Origin: Paracoccus haematequi | GTDB taxonomy: Bacteria > Pseudomonadota > Alphaproteobacteria > Rhodobacterales > Rhodobacteraceae | NCBI GenBank assembly: GCA_945881965.1 | Contig: CAMCVS010000004.1 | Span: 213,264 to 277,263, forward strand | Length of the DNA stretch: 64,000 nucleotides | Direction of reading: 5' to 3' | Shown here: positions 16,731-26,466 of the stretch, in pieces | How positions within the stretch are numbered: the first letter of the stretch is position 1 | Layout of the letters: each line of letters opens with the position of its first letter | The notes under the pieces: model-generated | The model's input: only the letters and a program-made list of their open reading frames with translations | Told to the model about the DNA's origin: nothing | The model's database searches: none | Translations under genes and position numbers: made by a program

Positions 16731-18488
16731 ATGGCGACGCCTCCAAAACTGTTGGCCGACAAGGCGATGGCACAAGTCCGCGCGGGCCAGTTCAACGCGG
16801 CCTTCAAGACCGCGCGCGGGGCGGCCAAAGAGCATCCCAAGGAAAGCTTTTTTCCCAACCTCTGCGGTCTGGCCTTGGTGCAAAGCGGTGAATTGCGCGA
16901 AGCGATCGACTGGTTCCGCAAGGCGCTGCGCCTGTTGCCCGGCAACGTTGATGCCCAGAACAACCTGATCCAGACCTATGCATCCTTGGGGGAAACCGAC
17001 CGCGCGCTGGACCTGATCGCCAAGGTGCTGCCCAAGCGGGCCGATGCGAATGTGTTGCTGTATCTCAAGGCGATGGCGCTGAACGCCGCCGGACGGCTGG
17101 TCGAGGCAAAGGCGGTGCTGGACGACCTGATCGCCGCCTATCCGACCGAGGCGCGCGCCTGGAACCTGCGCGGCACGGTGCGGTTTGGGCTGGATGAAGA
17201 ACTTGAGGCGCTGGCGGATCATCAACAGGCGCTGCGGCTGAAACCGGCATCGCCGGATGTACTGGTCAACCTTGCGTTGTTGCTGTCGCGCGCCGGACAG
17301 ATGGAGGCCGCGCTGGAGGCGGCGCAAAAGGCGCGGGCCTTGGCCCCGGACTATGACCTTGCCATCATGCGCGAAGCAGTGATCCTGAACGAGATGGGCC
17401 AGACCGAAGCGGCGACAGCCGCGTTTCGCGCCGTGTTAGCCTTGCGTCCGGACGATGCAGAGGCCCTGCTGGAAATGGCGCAAATCGCCCAAGGCGAGGA
17501 ACTGGCGCGGGTGGAGGCCCATATTGATCAGCTTTTGGCGCGGATGAAAGGTGATGGCATTGACCGCGCCTATCTGTTGATCGCCAAAGGGCGTATGGCG
17601 TTAAAGGCGGGCGACCGGGCGGCAGCGGATCGGCATTTTGCCGCTGGAAACCCGGTGCATGCCCGTGCGAAACCGTTCAACGTGGCGCGCGCCGACGCCG
17701 AGATGGCCGACACGCTGGCGCTGTTTCCCGACAGTTACATCGCCCCCGACGCGCCGCCCCTGATCACGCCGCGCCCGATCTTTGTGCTGGGCCTGCCCCG
17801 GTCGGGCACCACCCTGACCGAACAGGTGCTGTCGGCGCACCCCGCTGTGCATGGCGCAGGCGAATTGCCCTGGATCGGGCGCGCGGCGCGGGCGGCGGCC
17901 ACATCGGGCCGCCCGTTCGACGCGGCGGCGGCGCGGGATTTCGTTGCGGCCTATGCGCAGGGCCTGCCGCAGATGCCGGGGGATGCGCGGGCCTTCGTGG
18001 ACAAGATGCCCGGCAATTACAAGAGCTTGGGCTATATCGCCGCCGCGATGCCGGAGGCGGTGGTGATTTCGGTGCGCCGCGATCCGCGCGATATTGCGCT
18101 GTCGATGTGGCAGACGCCGTTTGGGTCCGACCGGATGGCGTTCACCTTTGATCAGGGGTGGATGGCGCGCGAGTTGAACGAATATGCCCGCGTCATGGCG
18201 CACTGGGTGCGGCTGTTCCCCGGACGGTGCGTTGAATTGCACTATGAAACACTGGTGACGGATATCGACGGCGAAAGCCGCCGACTGGCCATGGCCTGTG
18301 GGCTGGATTGGGTGCCCGACATGGCGCGCCCGCATGAAAACGCCAAGGCGGTGCGCACGGCCAGCCTGCAACAGGTGCGTCAGCCGGTGTCAGCGCGGTC
18401 TGTCGGTGGCTGGCGGCGACATGCGGATGCCTTGGCCGACCTGATCGCGGCGCTGGACCCGGCGCTGTGGCCCGATCTGCCCGCGTGA
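16731..18488 (+). CDS. TPR-repeat protein fused to a PAPS-dependent sulfotransferase domain
   Basis: About 585 residues. The N-terminal 280 residues are tandem tetratricopeptide repeats (for example ALRLLPGNVDAQNNL, ALRLKPASPDVLVNLALL). The C-terminal part is a sulfotransferase: the 5'-phosphosulfate loop FVLGLPRSGTTLTEQVLSAH near residue 348, and the 3'-phosphate loop VISVRRDPRDIALSMW near 447. The acceptor may be a protein, polysaccharide or small molecule; the fusion is common in marine alphaproteobacteria. Start at the ATG at 16731, eight bases after GGAGA; an upstream TTG at 16725 is a poorer choice. It is followed by the convergent porin terminator. Confidence 0.9.
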   Translation: MATPPKLLADKAMAQVRAGQFNAAFKTARGAAKEHPKESFFPNLCGLALVQSGELREAIDWFRKALRLLPGNVDAQNNLIQTYASLGETDRALDLIAKVLPKRADANVLLYLKAMALNAAGRLVEAKAVLDDLIAAYPTEARAWNLRGTVRFGLDEELEALADHQQALRLKPASPDVLVNLALLLSRAGQMEAALEAAQKARALAPDYDLAIMREAVILNEMGQTEAATAAFRAVLALRPDDAEALLEMAQIAQGEELARVEAHIDQLLARMKGDGIDRAYLLIAKGRMALKAGDRAAADRHFAAGNPVHARAKPFNVARADAEMADTLALFPDSYIAPDAPPLITPRPIFVLGLPRSGTTLTEQVLSAHPAVHGAGELPWIGRAARAAATSGRPFDAAAARDFVAAYAQGLPQMPGDARAFVDKMPGNYKSLGYIAAAMPEAVVISVRRDPRDIALSMWQTPFGSDRMAFTFDQGWMARELNEYARVMAHWVRLFPGRCVELHYETLVTDIDGESRRLAMACGLDWVPDMARPHENAKAVRTASLQQVRQPVSARSVGGWRRHADALADLIAALDPALWPDLPA

Positions 18489-18518
18489 AAACCGGTCCAA
18501 GCTGAAAACGGCATCATA

Positions 18519-18550
18519 CAAAAAGAAAGGGCAGGTCTTGCGACCTGCCC
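18519..18550 (-). terminator. Rho-independent terminator of the porin gene
   Basis: GGGCAGGTC at 18529-18537 and GACCTGCCC at 18542-18550 form a nine-pair perfect stem with loop TTGC. Read on the minus strand it is followed by TTTCTTTTTG, a good U tract, 28 bases past the porin stop. It also lies downstream of the sulfotransferase on the other strand, where the U tract is poor. Confidence 0.85.
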
Positions 18551-18578
18551 CCCTTTGATGTGGTCAAGTTCTGACGGA

Positions 18579-19469
18579 TCAGAAGTTGAACGTAACACCG
18601 AGGTCTGCGCGGTTGATGCCGTGGTCGGTCGAGAAACCGCCAACCAGGGTTGCGCCGCCACCCAGCGAGTGCTCGACTTCCAGGCCATAGGCGACTTCGT
18701 CACGGCCAGCGCGGCCTTTGAAGTTGTCGTCCAGAGCGACGAACGCGCCAACCTTGGTTGCTGCGCCGATCTTGTAGGATGCAGCCAGAGCTGCCGACAG
18801 TTGGCCTTCCTGGTCTTCTGCAACAGCGGCTGCGACGCCGACGTTACCGAACGAGCCCGAACCACCCAAGGTCCATTCAACGTCGTTTGCGCGCGACGAG
18901 TCGTTGTAGCCAGCTGCGATGGTGAAGCCCTGCAGCTTGTACGCCAGAACGATTTCGGTACGATCCAGGCCCTTGGTCGAGTTCGACAGGTGCGCGGTGA
19001 AATCGCCAACCGAGTAGATCACTTCGACGCCGTTACGGCCACGGCCAGCCGACGAATAGGTGTCCGAACCGAAGTTCGACACAACGTTGGCCCAGTTCAG
19101 GCCCGACAGACCGAACTGGCCACCGGCGTAGACTTCGCCGTTGGTGTCGATTGCGCCCAGGATGTTGCCGACGCCCAGGGTCAGGCCGCCCGACGACACG
19201 GTGAAGCGCGGCGAGTTGACCAGACCAACGGACGAGTCGGTGCCAGCGTCGTCCGACTGGATACGCAGACGAGCGCCGAACTTGATGCCGCCGTCAGCTT
19301 CGGTCGAACCGTCGATGGTCAGGCGGAAACGCGATTCCAGGCGGGTTTCGGGAACTGCATTTTCGATGTACAGGACGCCGAAACGGCCCAGACCGGACAG
19401 TTTCACTTCGGCAGCGGCCATACCAGCGGTGGCAACCAGCGCGGTGGTGGCGAGAAGAATCTTTTTCAT
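18579..19469 (-). CDS. Outer-membrane porin, Rhodobacter type
   Basis: About 296 residues forming a trimeric 16-strand beta barrel for diffusion of small solutes. The start ATG at 19469 gives a textbook signal peptide (MKKILLATTALVATAGMAAA, cleaved before EVKLSGLGRFG). Alternating beta-strand sequences rich in Gly, Asp and aromatic residues run to the C-terminus, which ends with the aromatic LGVTFNF required for BAM recognition. The open frame continues upstream to 19712 but is not protein-like. Codon choice is more biased than in the neighbours, as expected of a highly expressed gene, and a strong terminator follows. Confidence 0.93.
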   Translation of the reverse strand: MKKILLATTALVATAGMAAAEVKLSGLGRFGVLYIENAVPETRLESRFRLTIDGSTEADGGIKFGARLRIQSDDAGTDSSVGLVNSPRFTVSSGGLTLGVGNILGAIDTNGEVYAGGQFGLSGLNWANVVSNFGSDTYSSAGRGRNGVEVIYSVGDFTAHLSNSTKGLDRTEIVLAYKLQGFTIAAGYNDSSRANDVEWTLGGSGSFGNVGVAAAVAEDQEGQLSAALAASYKIGAATKVGAFVALDDNFKGRAGRDEVAYGLEVEHSLGGGATLVGGFSTDHGINRADLGVTFNF

Positions 19470-19762
19470 CTTGTTTCCCTCGGAGTTTCTAACAAGCGCC
19501 CCACAACGGTTCATCCGCAATGGGTATGCAGTGTGTTTCTCTCCAATCGGGGGGGCATTGCAAGCGACGGGCCGGATGCGGCGGGATTGCGGCGCTAAAT
19601 GGTGCAGCTTTGCCACAGTCCTTGTCACGGCGGCGGCAAGCGCGCAAAAACCTGCCGATGCGCTGGCCCCCGCGCGGTGCGGCCCTGCGCAGTGACATTC
19701 GTCTTGCCCCACTGCACCCCGTTCGTTACCACGACATACAATATGAAAAGCCGGGTTTTGCC

Positions 19763-20269
19763 ATGACTGTCACGCGCCACTGGAAGATCGCCGTTATGTT
19801 GGGACTGGTTCTGGTGACCGCTGCCTGTGGGCGCGGCCCGTTGTTCGGGTCGTCCGCCCAGCCAGAAGAACAGGACGCGCGTCGCAACACGGGTGTTGAA
19901 CGCTCGCGCGATGAAGAGGGTGATGGCACAACGATCTGGGACCTGTTCCGCCCCAGCAACCCCGACGTTGAAGTCAAGGTTAACAAGTACCTGTGGAACG
20001 CCTCGCTCGAAGTGCTGAATTTCCTGCCGGTGCAGACGGTTGACCCGTTCACGGGCGTGATCGTGATGGGGTATGGTGTGCCGCCCGGCGGTGGCCGGTC
20101 CTATCGCGCGACCGTGTTCGTCAAGGATCCGGCGCTTGAGGCGCGTTCATTGGTGGTGTCGTTGCAGTCACAGGGCGGGGCCGCCGTGGCCCCCGGCACG
20201 CAGCGCGCGGTCGAGGATGCGATCCTGTCGCGCGCGCGGCAGTTGCGGATTGCCGACCGGGGTCTGTAA
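19763..20269 (+). CDS. DUF3576 family lipoprotein
   Basis: 168 residues. The N-terminus MTVTRHWKIAVMLGLVLVTA is followed by a lipobox-like TAAC-G at about residue 21, so the mature protein is probably lipid-anchored. The conserved core contains TIWDLFRPSNPDVEVKVNKY and a following two-strand region, then a C-terminal RAVEDAILSRARQLRIADR. This matches the alphaproteobacterial DUF3576 family, of unknown function and usually encoded next to leuS/lptE/holA, as here. The stop is six bases from the convergent holA stop. Confidence 0.88.
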   Translation: MTVTRHWKIAVMLGLVLVTAACGRGPLFGSSAQPEEQDARRNTGVERSRDEEGDGTTIWDLFRPSNPDVEVKVNKYLWNASLEVLNFLPVQTVDPFTGVIVMGYGVPPGGGRSYRATVFVKDPALEARSLVVSLQSQGGAAVAPGTQRAVEDAILSRARQLRIADRGL

Positions 20270-20274
20270 CCCAT

Positions 20275-21297
20275 CTAACGCCGCGACATCGCCAGCCGCA
20301 GCAGCACCCGTTCCACCAGCGCCATCGCTGGCGCGGTCTGACCTGCGGATCGCAGCGTCAGGTCGGTGTCGATGATCTGGCGCAGCGCGGATTCGAGGTC
20401 CGTTACACCCCACATCTGCACCTGCCGGATCATCCGGTCACGGCGCGGACCGAATACCGGCGGGCGCATCCGCGACAGGCCCGCCGCCGCGCCGCCCGGA
20501 TCAGAGGCCGCCGCGTGCAAGGCCCGGAAATGCCGCGCCGCCCCCAGGATCAGCGCCACGGGTTGCACACCCTGGGTCTGCAACTGCTGCAACAGCGCGC
20601 CAAGCGCCGCCGGATCGCGTTCCGCCACGGCGTTCAGCGCGGCATCCATATCGGTGTCCACCGTCGCGGGCGCAACGGCAGCGATGTCGGCGGGGGTCAA
20701 CGCGGACGCATCGCCCATCTTGTACAGCACCAGCTTTTCCAGCGTCTGGCGGAAATCGCCGGGGGGCAGATCGCGCGCCAGATCGGACAGATCCTGCATC
20801 ACGTTGCCCGGAATATCGCGCAACCCCGCGCGCGCCAGCTCTGCGGCGATTTCTTCGCGCGAGGGCGGATCGTCATAAAGTGCGATGGCGGGGGCGCTGC
20901 GGTGGCCTTCGAACAGCTTGCGCAGTTTCGATGTCGGCGGCAGTTGGCCTGCGGTGACCACGATCTGCGCATCACCCGCCCGCCAATCCGCCAGCGCGGC
21001 AGCCACCGCGTCAAAGGCGCCATCATTCGCGTCTTCGACAAAGACCGCGCGCGGACCGGGGAAAAACCCCACCGCCTTGACCGCATCCAGCAGCGCCGCC
21101 GGATCGCGCCGCAGGTCATTGCCCGCCATCCGGGTCAACCGCATCTCTGTATCCGCCGCAGGCCCCGCGATGATCAGCAGCACCTCTTGACGCTTCAGCG
21201 CCACCTTCATCGCGTCGCCGCCATAGATCAGCAGACCGGGCGCGGCAGGATCGGGCCTTGCGATGAATTTCAGCGCGGCGGCCCCCGAAAGTTTCAT
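20275..21297 (-). CDS. holA: DNA polymerase III subunit delta
   Basis: Clamp-loader subunit that opens the beta sliding clamp; 340 residues. The N-terminus KLSGAAALKFIARPDPAAPGLLIYGGDAMKV gives the first nucleotide-fold strand found in alphaproteobacterial delta, followed by the AAA+-like lid and a helical collar (ERDPAALGALLQQLQTQG). No functional Walker A is expected in delta. It is the last gene of leuS-lptE-holA, with seven bases to lptE, an order widespread in alphaproteobacteria that supports both assignments. Confidence 0.9.
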   Translation of the reverse strand: MKLSGAAALKFIARPDPAAPGLLIYGGDAMKVALKRQEVLLIIAGPAADTEMRLTRMAGNDLRRDPAALLDAVKAVGFFPGPRAVFVEDANDGAFDAVAAALADWRAGDAQIVVTAGQLPPTSKLRKLFEGHRSAPAIALYDDPPSREEIAAELARAGLRDIPGNVMQDLSDLARDLPPGDFRQTLEKLVLYKMGDASALTPADIAAVAPATVDTDMDAALNAVAERDPAALGALLQQLQTQGVQPVALILGAARHFRALHAAASDPGGAAAGLSRMRPPVFGPRRDRMIRQVQMWGVTDLESALRQIIDTDLTLRSAGQTAPAMALVERVLLRLAMSRR

Positions 21298-21304
21298 GAC
21301 AGGT

Positions 21305-21793
21305 TCATTCCGGCAGGCTTGGCGCGCGCGTCAACAACTGCGCCACGATCTGATCCGCCATGATCACCGCCAGCCGTTCGCGGGCATCGCGCGCGGCGGC
21401 AAGCGTTGCCACCGTGGTCCCGGTGGTGGAATATCCGGTAAAAGACGAAGTCTGATCCTGCGCCAGCACGGCCCCGGTGCCCAGATCGCGCAGCACCCAG
21501 GTCGCCGCCCCCACCAGCTTGTAGCGTTCGATGAAATTGGTCGCGGTCAGCGCGCTGAGTTCTTCGGTCATGCTCACGGTCAATGTCAGGCCATAGCGCG
21601 GCGCATCGCTGCGGCCCAGCCGGTCCTCGATCCGCCGCGTCAGCAGATAGGCATCGCGGTTACCGGGGTCATCAATCAGAACCGTGCCGCGCAGCCCCTG
21701 CGCCGCACCTTCGGGGCCGAACGACGGTTCAAACCCGCAGCCCGCAAGGGCAAGCGCAGCGATCAGAACGGCGCGGCGGTCACACCACCACAT
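21305..21793 (-). CDS. lptE: LPS-assembly lipoprotein LptE
   Basis: 162 residues. Signal sequence [19 protein letters not shown] with a lipobox LAGC at about residues 16-19, so it is an outer-membrane lipoprotein that plugs the LptD barrel during LPS export. The body shows the two-helix, four-strand pattern of the family, including [12 protein letters not shown] and [17 protein letters not shown]. The start overlaps the end of leuS by 14 bases and holA follows seven bases after the stop, the standard alphaproteobacterial arrangement. Confidence 0.9.
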   Translation of the reverse strand: MWWCDRRAVLIAALALAGCGFEPSFGPEGAAQGLRGTVLIDDPGNRDAYLLTRRIEDRLGRSDAPRYGLTLTVSMTEELSALTATNFIERYKLVGAATWVLRDLGTGAVLAQDQTSSFTGYSTTGTTVATLAAARDARERLAVIMADQIVAQLLTRAPSLPE

Positions 21794-24338
21794 TGACGAT
21801 CCGTCCCGGCACCACGATCACCTTTTTCGGTGTGGCCCCTTCCAGTGCGCGGATCACCGCCTCATGGGCCAGCACGATCCGTTCCACCTCGGCCACGGCC
21901 ATGTCGGCGGGCACGCTGATTTCCGCGCGGCGCTTGCCGTTGATCTGAATGGGCAGGGTCACGGTGTCATCTTTCAACAGCGCCGGGTCGGCCTTGGGCC
22001 ATTCGGCCGCCGCGCACAGGCCCGCGCCGCCCAGCATCGCCCACAGTTCCTCGGCGATATGGGGCGTCATGGGGGCCATCAGTTGCGCCAGCACCCGTGC
22101 CGCCTCTTTGCGCGCCGCACCGCCCGCCGTGGTCTTTTGCAGCGTGTTGGTAAAGGCATACAGCCGCGCGATGGCGGCGTTGAAGCCGAAACTTTCCAGC
22201 GATTTCGTCACGTCGTCGATGGTCTTGTGCAGCGCGCGGCGCAGTGTGTCATCATCCGCCGTCACGTCATCGGGCATCGCGGCAATCTCGGCGCAGATGC
22301 GGAACACGCGGGCGAGGTGCTTGGCGGTGGCATCCGCGCCCGATGCCGTCCATTCCACGTCACGTTCCGGCGGGCTGTCGGACAGCACGAACCAGCGCGC
22401 GGTATCGGCCCCATAGCTGGATACGATGCTGACCGGGTCCACCACGTTCTTCTTCGATTTCGACATCTTGGCCGACGGGATGATTTCGACCGCCGCGCCG
22501 GTGGCTTTCAGCACGCCGTTTTCCACCTCTTCGGGCAGGTGATAGATGGGGCGTCCCTGCGCGTCGCGGGTCTGGTAGATTTCATGCGTGACCATGCCCT
22601 GGGTGAACAGCGCATCGAACGGCTCGCGCGCCGCCTCGGGCAGATGCCCGGTCAGGTGCATGGCGCGGGCAAAGAACCGGGCATACAGCAGGTGCAGGAT
22701 CGCATGTTCCACCCCGCCGATATACTGGTCCACGTTCATCCAATAGGCGGCATCGGCGGCGTCCGTGGGTGTCGCCGCATCGGGCGCGGTAAAGCGGGCG
22801 TAATACCAACTGCTGTCCACGAACGTATCCATCGTGTCGGTTTCCCGCCGCGCGGGCGCGCCGCAGGACGGGCAGGCGCAGTTCCGCCATGTGGGATGCC
22901 GGTCCAGCGGGTTGCCGGGCACGTCGAATGTGACGTCATAGGGCAGTTCGATGGGCAGGTTCGCTTTGGATTCGGGCACCACGCCGCAGGTGGCGCAATG
23001 CACCACCGGGATCGGACAGCCCCAATAGCGTTGCCGCGACAGCCCCCAGTCGCGCAGGCGGAATTTCGTCACGCCATGGCCGACGCCCTGACCTTCGCAA
23101 AATGCGATGGCAGCATCGACAGCATCCGCGCCGGTCTGCACATCAGGCCCCGCGAAACCACGGATATAGCGCACGGGTTCGGTTTTCGGCGGCACATAGG
23201 CGGTCTTGCCATTTTCAGCCCGCACATGCCCCGCCTCGTCCAGCGGCACGAACACATCCGTCACCGGCAGGCCGTATTTGCGGGCAAAGTCGATGTCGCG
23301 CTGGTCATGCGCGGGGCAGCCGAAAATCGCGCCGGTGCCATAATCCATCAGGATGAAATTCGCGATCCAGACCGGCAGGTGCCAATCCGGGTCAAACGGG
23401 TGGCGCACCGTCAGGCCGGTGTCATAGCCCAGCTTTTCCGCCGTCTCGATCGCCTCTTCGGTGGTGCCGCCCTTGCGCGCGTCAACACAGAACGCGGCCA
23501 CGGCGGGGTCATGCCGTTCCAGCGCGCGTGCCAGCGGATGGTCGGGCGAGATGCCGACGAATGACGCGCCCAACAGGGTGTCGGGGCGGGTGGTATAGAC
23601 CTCGATCCGGTCATGGCCATGCGATTCAGTCGTCAGGCCAAAGGCAAACTGCAACCCGCGCGACCGCCCGATCCAGTTGGCCTGCATCAGTTTCACCTTG
23701 GCGGGCCAGTTATCCAGACCGTCCAGCGCGTCCAAGAGATCGCCCGCCATGTCGGAAATCTTGAAGAACCATTGCGTCAGTTCCCGCCGTTCGACATCGG
23801 CCCCCGACCGCCAGCCCTTGCCGTCGATCACCTGTTCGTTGGCCAGCACGGTCATATCGACCGGGTCCCAGTTCACCACCGCGTTCTTGCGATAGACCAG
23901 CCCCTGTTCCAGCATGTCGAGGAACAGCGCCTGCTGCTGGCCATAATAGTCCGGGTCGCAGGTGGCAAATTCGCGGGTCCAGTCGATGGACAGGCCCAAG
24001 GGTTTCATCTGCGCGCGCATGTCGGCGATATTCTGATAGGTCCAGTCCTTGGGATGGCCGCCAATCGCCATCGCGGCGTTTTCGGCGGGCATGCCGAAGG
24101 CGTCCCAGCCCATCGGGTGCAACACGTTGAACCCGTTGGAGATCTTATACCGCGCGATCACGTCGCCCATGGTGTAGTTGCGCACATGGCCCATGTGGAT
24201 GCGGCCCGACGGGTAGGGGAACATTTCCAGCACATAATATTTCGGCTTGTCCACTGTGCGCGTGGCGCGGAACAGTCCGGCCTGGTCCCAGGCCTGTTGC
24301 CATTTGGCTTCGATATCAGCGGCGGCATAGCGCGACAT
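21780..24338 (-). CDS. leuS: Leucine--tRNA ligase
   Basis: Charges tRNA-Leu; 852 residues, normal for bacterial LeuRS. HIGH motif as [13 protein letters not shown] near residue 45; the CP1 editing domain near 230-420 with its conserved TTRPDTLLG motif; KMSKS loop as [12 protein letters not shown] near 620; and the C-terminal tRNA-binding region ending [14 protein letters not shown]. The frame is open upstream to 25397 through the divergent glycosyltransferase gene, but the protein clearly starts [14 protein letters not shown] at the ATG at 24338. It leads the leuS-lptE-holA operon. Confidence 0.98.
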   Translation of the reverse strand: MSRYAAADIEAKWQQAWDQAGLFRATRTVDKPKYYVLEMFPYPSGRIHMGHVRNYTMGDVIARYKISNGFNVLHPMGWDAFGMPAENAAMAIGGHPKDWTYQNIADMRAQMKPLGLSIDWTREFATCDPDYYGQQQALFLDMLEQGLVYRKNAVVNWDPVDMTVLANEQVIDGKGWRSGADVERRELTQWFFKISDMAGDLLDALDGLDNWPAKVKLMQANWIGRSRGLQFAFGLTTESHGHDRIEVYTTRPDTLLGASFVGISPDHPLARALERHDPAVAAFCVDARKGGTTEEAIETAEKLGYDTGLTVRHPFDPDWHLPVWIANFILMDYGTGAIFGCPAHDQRDIDFARKYGLPVTDVFVPLDEAGHVRAENGKTAYVPPKTEPVRYIRGFAGPDVQTGADAVDAAIAFCEGQGVGHGVTKFRLRDWGLSRQRYWGCPIPVVHCATCGVVPESKANLPIELPYDVTFDVPGNPLDRHPTWRNCACPSCGAPARRETDTMDTFVDSSWYYARFTAPDAATPTDAADAAYWMNVDQYIGGVEHAILHLLYARFFARAMHLTGHLPEAAREPFDALFTQGMVTHEIYQTRDAQGRPIYHLPEEVENGVLKATGAAVEIIPSAKMSKSKKNVVDPVSIVSSYGADTARWFVLSDSPPERDVEWTASGADATAKHLARVFRICAEIAAMPDDVTADDDTLRRALHKTIDDVTKSLESFGFNAAIARLYAFTNTLQKTTAGGAARKEAARVLAQLMAPMTPHIAEELWAMLGGAGLCAAAEWPKADPALLKDDTVTLPIQINGKRRAEISVPADMAVAEVERIVLAHEAVIRALEGATPKKVIVVPGRIVNVVV

Positions 24339-24467
24339 GGATGGTCCCCCGGTTTGCGGCCCCGTGATATTGCGGATGCGCGCGCGGGTCCAGTGCGGCG
24401 CGGCGGAAATCCCGGCTTGGCCCCCGGCATCCGCCCTGCGTATAAAGACGCAAAAGCGGGGGCAGGC

Positions 24468-25724
24468 ATGGATATCCTTTTCATCCACCAGAATTTTCCG
24501 GGGCAGTATAAACATCTGGCCCCCGCATTGGTAAAGGCGGGGCATCGCTGTGTGTCGCTGACGCTGCGGGTCAAGGAACCGCAGGTTTGGCAAGGCGTGC
24601 GCCTGATCCCCTATGCAATCAAGCGCGAACCGGGCAAGGGCGTGCATCCCTGGCTGGTGGATACCGAAACCAAGGTCTTGCGCGGCGAGGCCTGCTGGCG
24701 CGCGGCGCTGGAGTTGAAGGCGCAGGGCTTTACCCCCGACCTGATCGTCGGCCACCATGGCTGGGGCGAGTTGATGTTTTTGCGCGATGTCTGGCCGGGG
24801 GCGCGGATCGGGCTGTATTGCGAATTGTATCACCGCACCGATGATGGCCACATGGGGTTTGACCCGGAATTTCAGCCGGTCATCACCCCGGACCAGTTCC
24901 TGCGCATCCGGATGAAGAACCTGAACAACCTGATCCATCTGCCGCTCTTGGACGCAGGCATCAGCCCGACCGCGTTTCAGGCTGATACCTTTCCGCCCGC
25001 GTTTCGCGACCGGATCAGCGTGATCCATGACGGCATCGACACGCCCGCCGTGCGCGCGAACCCGGCGGTGCGGTTCGAACTGGGGGGGCGTGTTCTGACC
25101 CGCGAGGACGAGGTGATCACCTTCGTCAACCGCAATCTGGAACCCTATCGCGGCTATCACGTGTTCATGCGCGCGCTGCCGCGTCTTCTGCGCGAACGGC
25201 CCAAGGCGCAGGTGCTGATCGTTGGCGGCGACGAGGTGAGTTACGGCGCCAAGCCGCCCGGCGACAAAAGCTGGAAACAGATATTCATCGACGAAGTGCG
25301 GGGGCAGATTTCGGATGCCGACTGGGCGCGGGTGCATTTTCTGGGCCGCATCCCCTATGACCGCTTCCTGCGGCTGTTGCAGGTGGCCCGCGTGCATGTC
25401 TATCTGACCTACCCCTTTGTGCTGTCATGGTCATTGTATGAGGCGATGGCGTCCGAAGCCGCGATCGTCGCCAGCGATACCGCTCCGGTGCGCGAGGCGA
25501 TCACCGATGGCCAGACCGGGCTCTTGGTGGATTTCTTTGACCGCGAGGGGATCGTGGACAAGGTCTGCGCCCTGCTGGAGGACGCCGATCTGCGCGCGCA
25601 TCTGGGCCGCGCGGCGCGGGCGCATGTGGTGGGCGGCTATGATCTGATGCAGCATTGCCTGCCGGAACAGTTGCACTGGATCGACCGGCTGGCGGCGATG
25701 GAACCGGGCGTGGTCGGGGATTGA
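24468..25724 (+). CDS. Glycosyltransferase family 4-type protein
   Basis: 418 residues in a GT-B fold. The N-terminal Rossmann half opens [19 protein letters not shown], and the C-terminal donor-binding half has [20 protein letters not shown] and the retaining-GT signature [20 protein letters not shown] near residue 325, where the E-x7-E pattern binds the nucleotide sugar. The product is unknown; lipopolysaccharide or exopolysaccharide synthesis is plausible. It is divergent from leuS with 129 bases between the starts and is followed by a GC-rich hairpin that may terminate it. Confidence 0.88.
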   Translation: MDILFIHQNFPGQYKHLAPALVKAGHRCVSLTLRVKEPQVWQGVRLIPYAIKREPGKGVHPWLVDTETKVLRGEACWRAALELKAQGFTPDLIVGHHGWGELMFLRDVWPGARIGLYCELYHRTDDGHMGFDPEFQPVITPDQFLRIRMKNLNNLIHLPLLDAGISPTAFQADTFPPAFRDRISVIHDGIDTPAVRANPAVRFELGGRVLTREDEVITFVNRNLEPYRGYHVFMRALPRLLRERPKAQVLIVGGDEVSYGAKPPGDKSWKQIFIDEVRGQISDADWARVHFLGRIPYDRFLRLLQVARVHVYLTYPFVLSWSLYEAMASEAAIVASDTAPVREAITDGQTGLLVDFFDREGIVDKVCALLEDADLRAHLGRAARAHVVGGYDLMQHCLPEQLHWIDRLAAMEPGVVGD

Positions 25725-25733
25725 GGCGTTGCA

Positions 25734-25794
25734 GGGGGGCGCTGCCCCCCGCCCGTGCCGGGCGCCCCCCGGGGATATTTGGGGCAAGATGAAG
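25734..25794. repeat. GC-rich intergenic hairpin plus conserved tail, copy 1 of 2
   Basis: GGGGGGC at 25734-25740 pairs with GCCCCCC at 25744-25750, followed by a CCCCCCGGGGATATTTGGGG core (25765-25784) and GCAAGATGAAG. A second copy in the opposite orientation lies at 53697-53742. I recognise this type of hairpin-plus-GATATTT-CAAGATGAAG element as a common dispersed intergenic repeat of Rhodobacteraceae. Here it may also act as the terminator of the glycosyltransferase gene. Confidence 0.75.
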
Positions 25795-25876
25795 CCAAAA
25801 CGCGGTGCGATAGCGCTGGCAAATGCGCCTGACCTGCGCTGATCTGACGGCGGAGCAGGGAACAGGAGGAATCATC

Positions 25877-26464
25877 TTGTATGAAGTCATTGGCGGTGTG
25901 CAGAGCCGCGCCTTTCGGGTGCTGTGGATGCTGGAGGAACTGGGCCAGCCCTACAGCCATCTGAACGTGAAACCACATTCGGCCGAGGCGCGCGCGGCCA
26001 ACCCGTCGGGCAAGGTGCCGGCGCTGCGGGTGGACGGGCATTGCCTGACCGACAGTTCCGCGATCCTGACGTATCTGGCCGACAAGCATGGGCAATTCAC
26101 CCATCCGGCGGGCAGTATCGCACGCGCCGAACAAGACGCGCTGTTGCATCTGATCCTGGACGAGATGGACGCGGTGCTATGGACGGCGGCGCGGCACAGT
26201 TTTATCCTGCCCGAGGCGCAGCGGGTGCCCGAGGTAAAAGTCTCGCTCAACTGGGAATTTCAGCGCAACATCCAGCGGCTGTCCGAACGGCTGACGGGGC
26301 CGTTCCTGATGGGCGAGACGATGACCGTGCCGGATTTTGTCGCCACCCATTGCCTGAACTGGGCCTATGCCGCGAAATTCCCGGTCGAGGATGCGAAACT
26401 TCTGGCCTATGCCAAGGCGATGCGCGGGCGCGACGCGTTCAAGCGCGCGGCGGGCAAGGCGTAA
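25877..26464 (+). CDS. Glutathione S-transferase family protein
   Basis: 195 residues. The N-terminal thioredoxin-like domain (YEVIGGVQSRAFRVLWMLEELG) uses a Ser-Arg pair at the active-site position. It contains the GSH-binding cis-Pro segment GKVPALRVDG and the Asp-Ser motif LTDSSAILTYLA. The C-terminal helical domain has the folding motif MTVPDFVATHCLNWA. The start is most likely the TTG at 25877 because AGGAGGA at 25864-25870 lies seven bases upstream; an earlier in-frame ATG at 25823 lacks such a site. Substrate unknown; it stands alone between an intergenic repeat and the convergent PstB-like gene. Confidence 0.9.
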   Translation: MYEVIGGVQSRAFRVLWMLEELGQPYSHLNVKPHSAEARAANPSGKVPALRVDGHCLTDSSAILTYLADKHGQFTHPAGSIARAEQDALLHLILDEMDAVLWTAARHSFILPEAQRVPEVKVSLNWEFQRNIQRLSERLTGPFLMGETMTVPDFVATHCLNWAYAAKFPVEDAKLLAYAKAMRGRDAFKRAAGKA

Positions 26465-26466
26465 GG

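Noticed and set aside
19700..19745. Sigma-70 promoter for the DUF3576 gene based on TACAAT at 19737-19742
   Set aside because: The -10 element is good, but no -35 element lies at a workable distance, so the promoter is not supported.
21684..24467. Long plus-strand frames opposite leuS
   Set aside because: Shadow frames of the synthetase; the lower one merges into the glycosyltransferase only because no stop intervenes before its true ATG at 24468.
24339..25397. N-terminal extension of leuS by over 350 codons
   Set aside because: The extension runs through the divergent glycosyltransferase gene; LeuRS similarity begins at the ATG at 24338.
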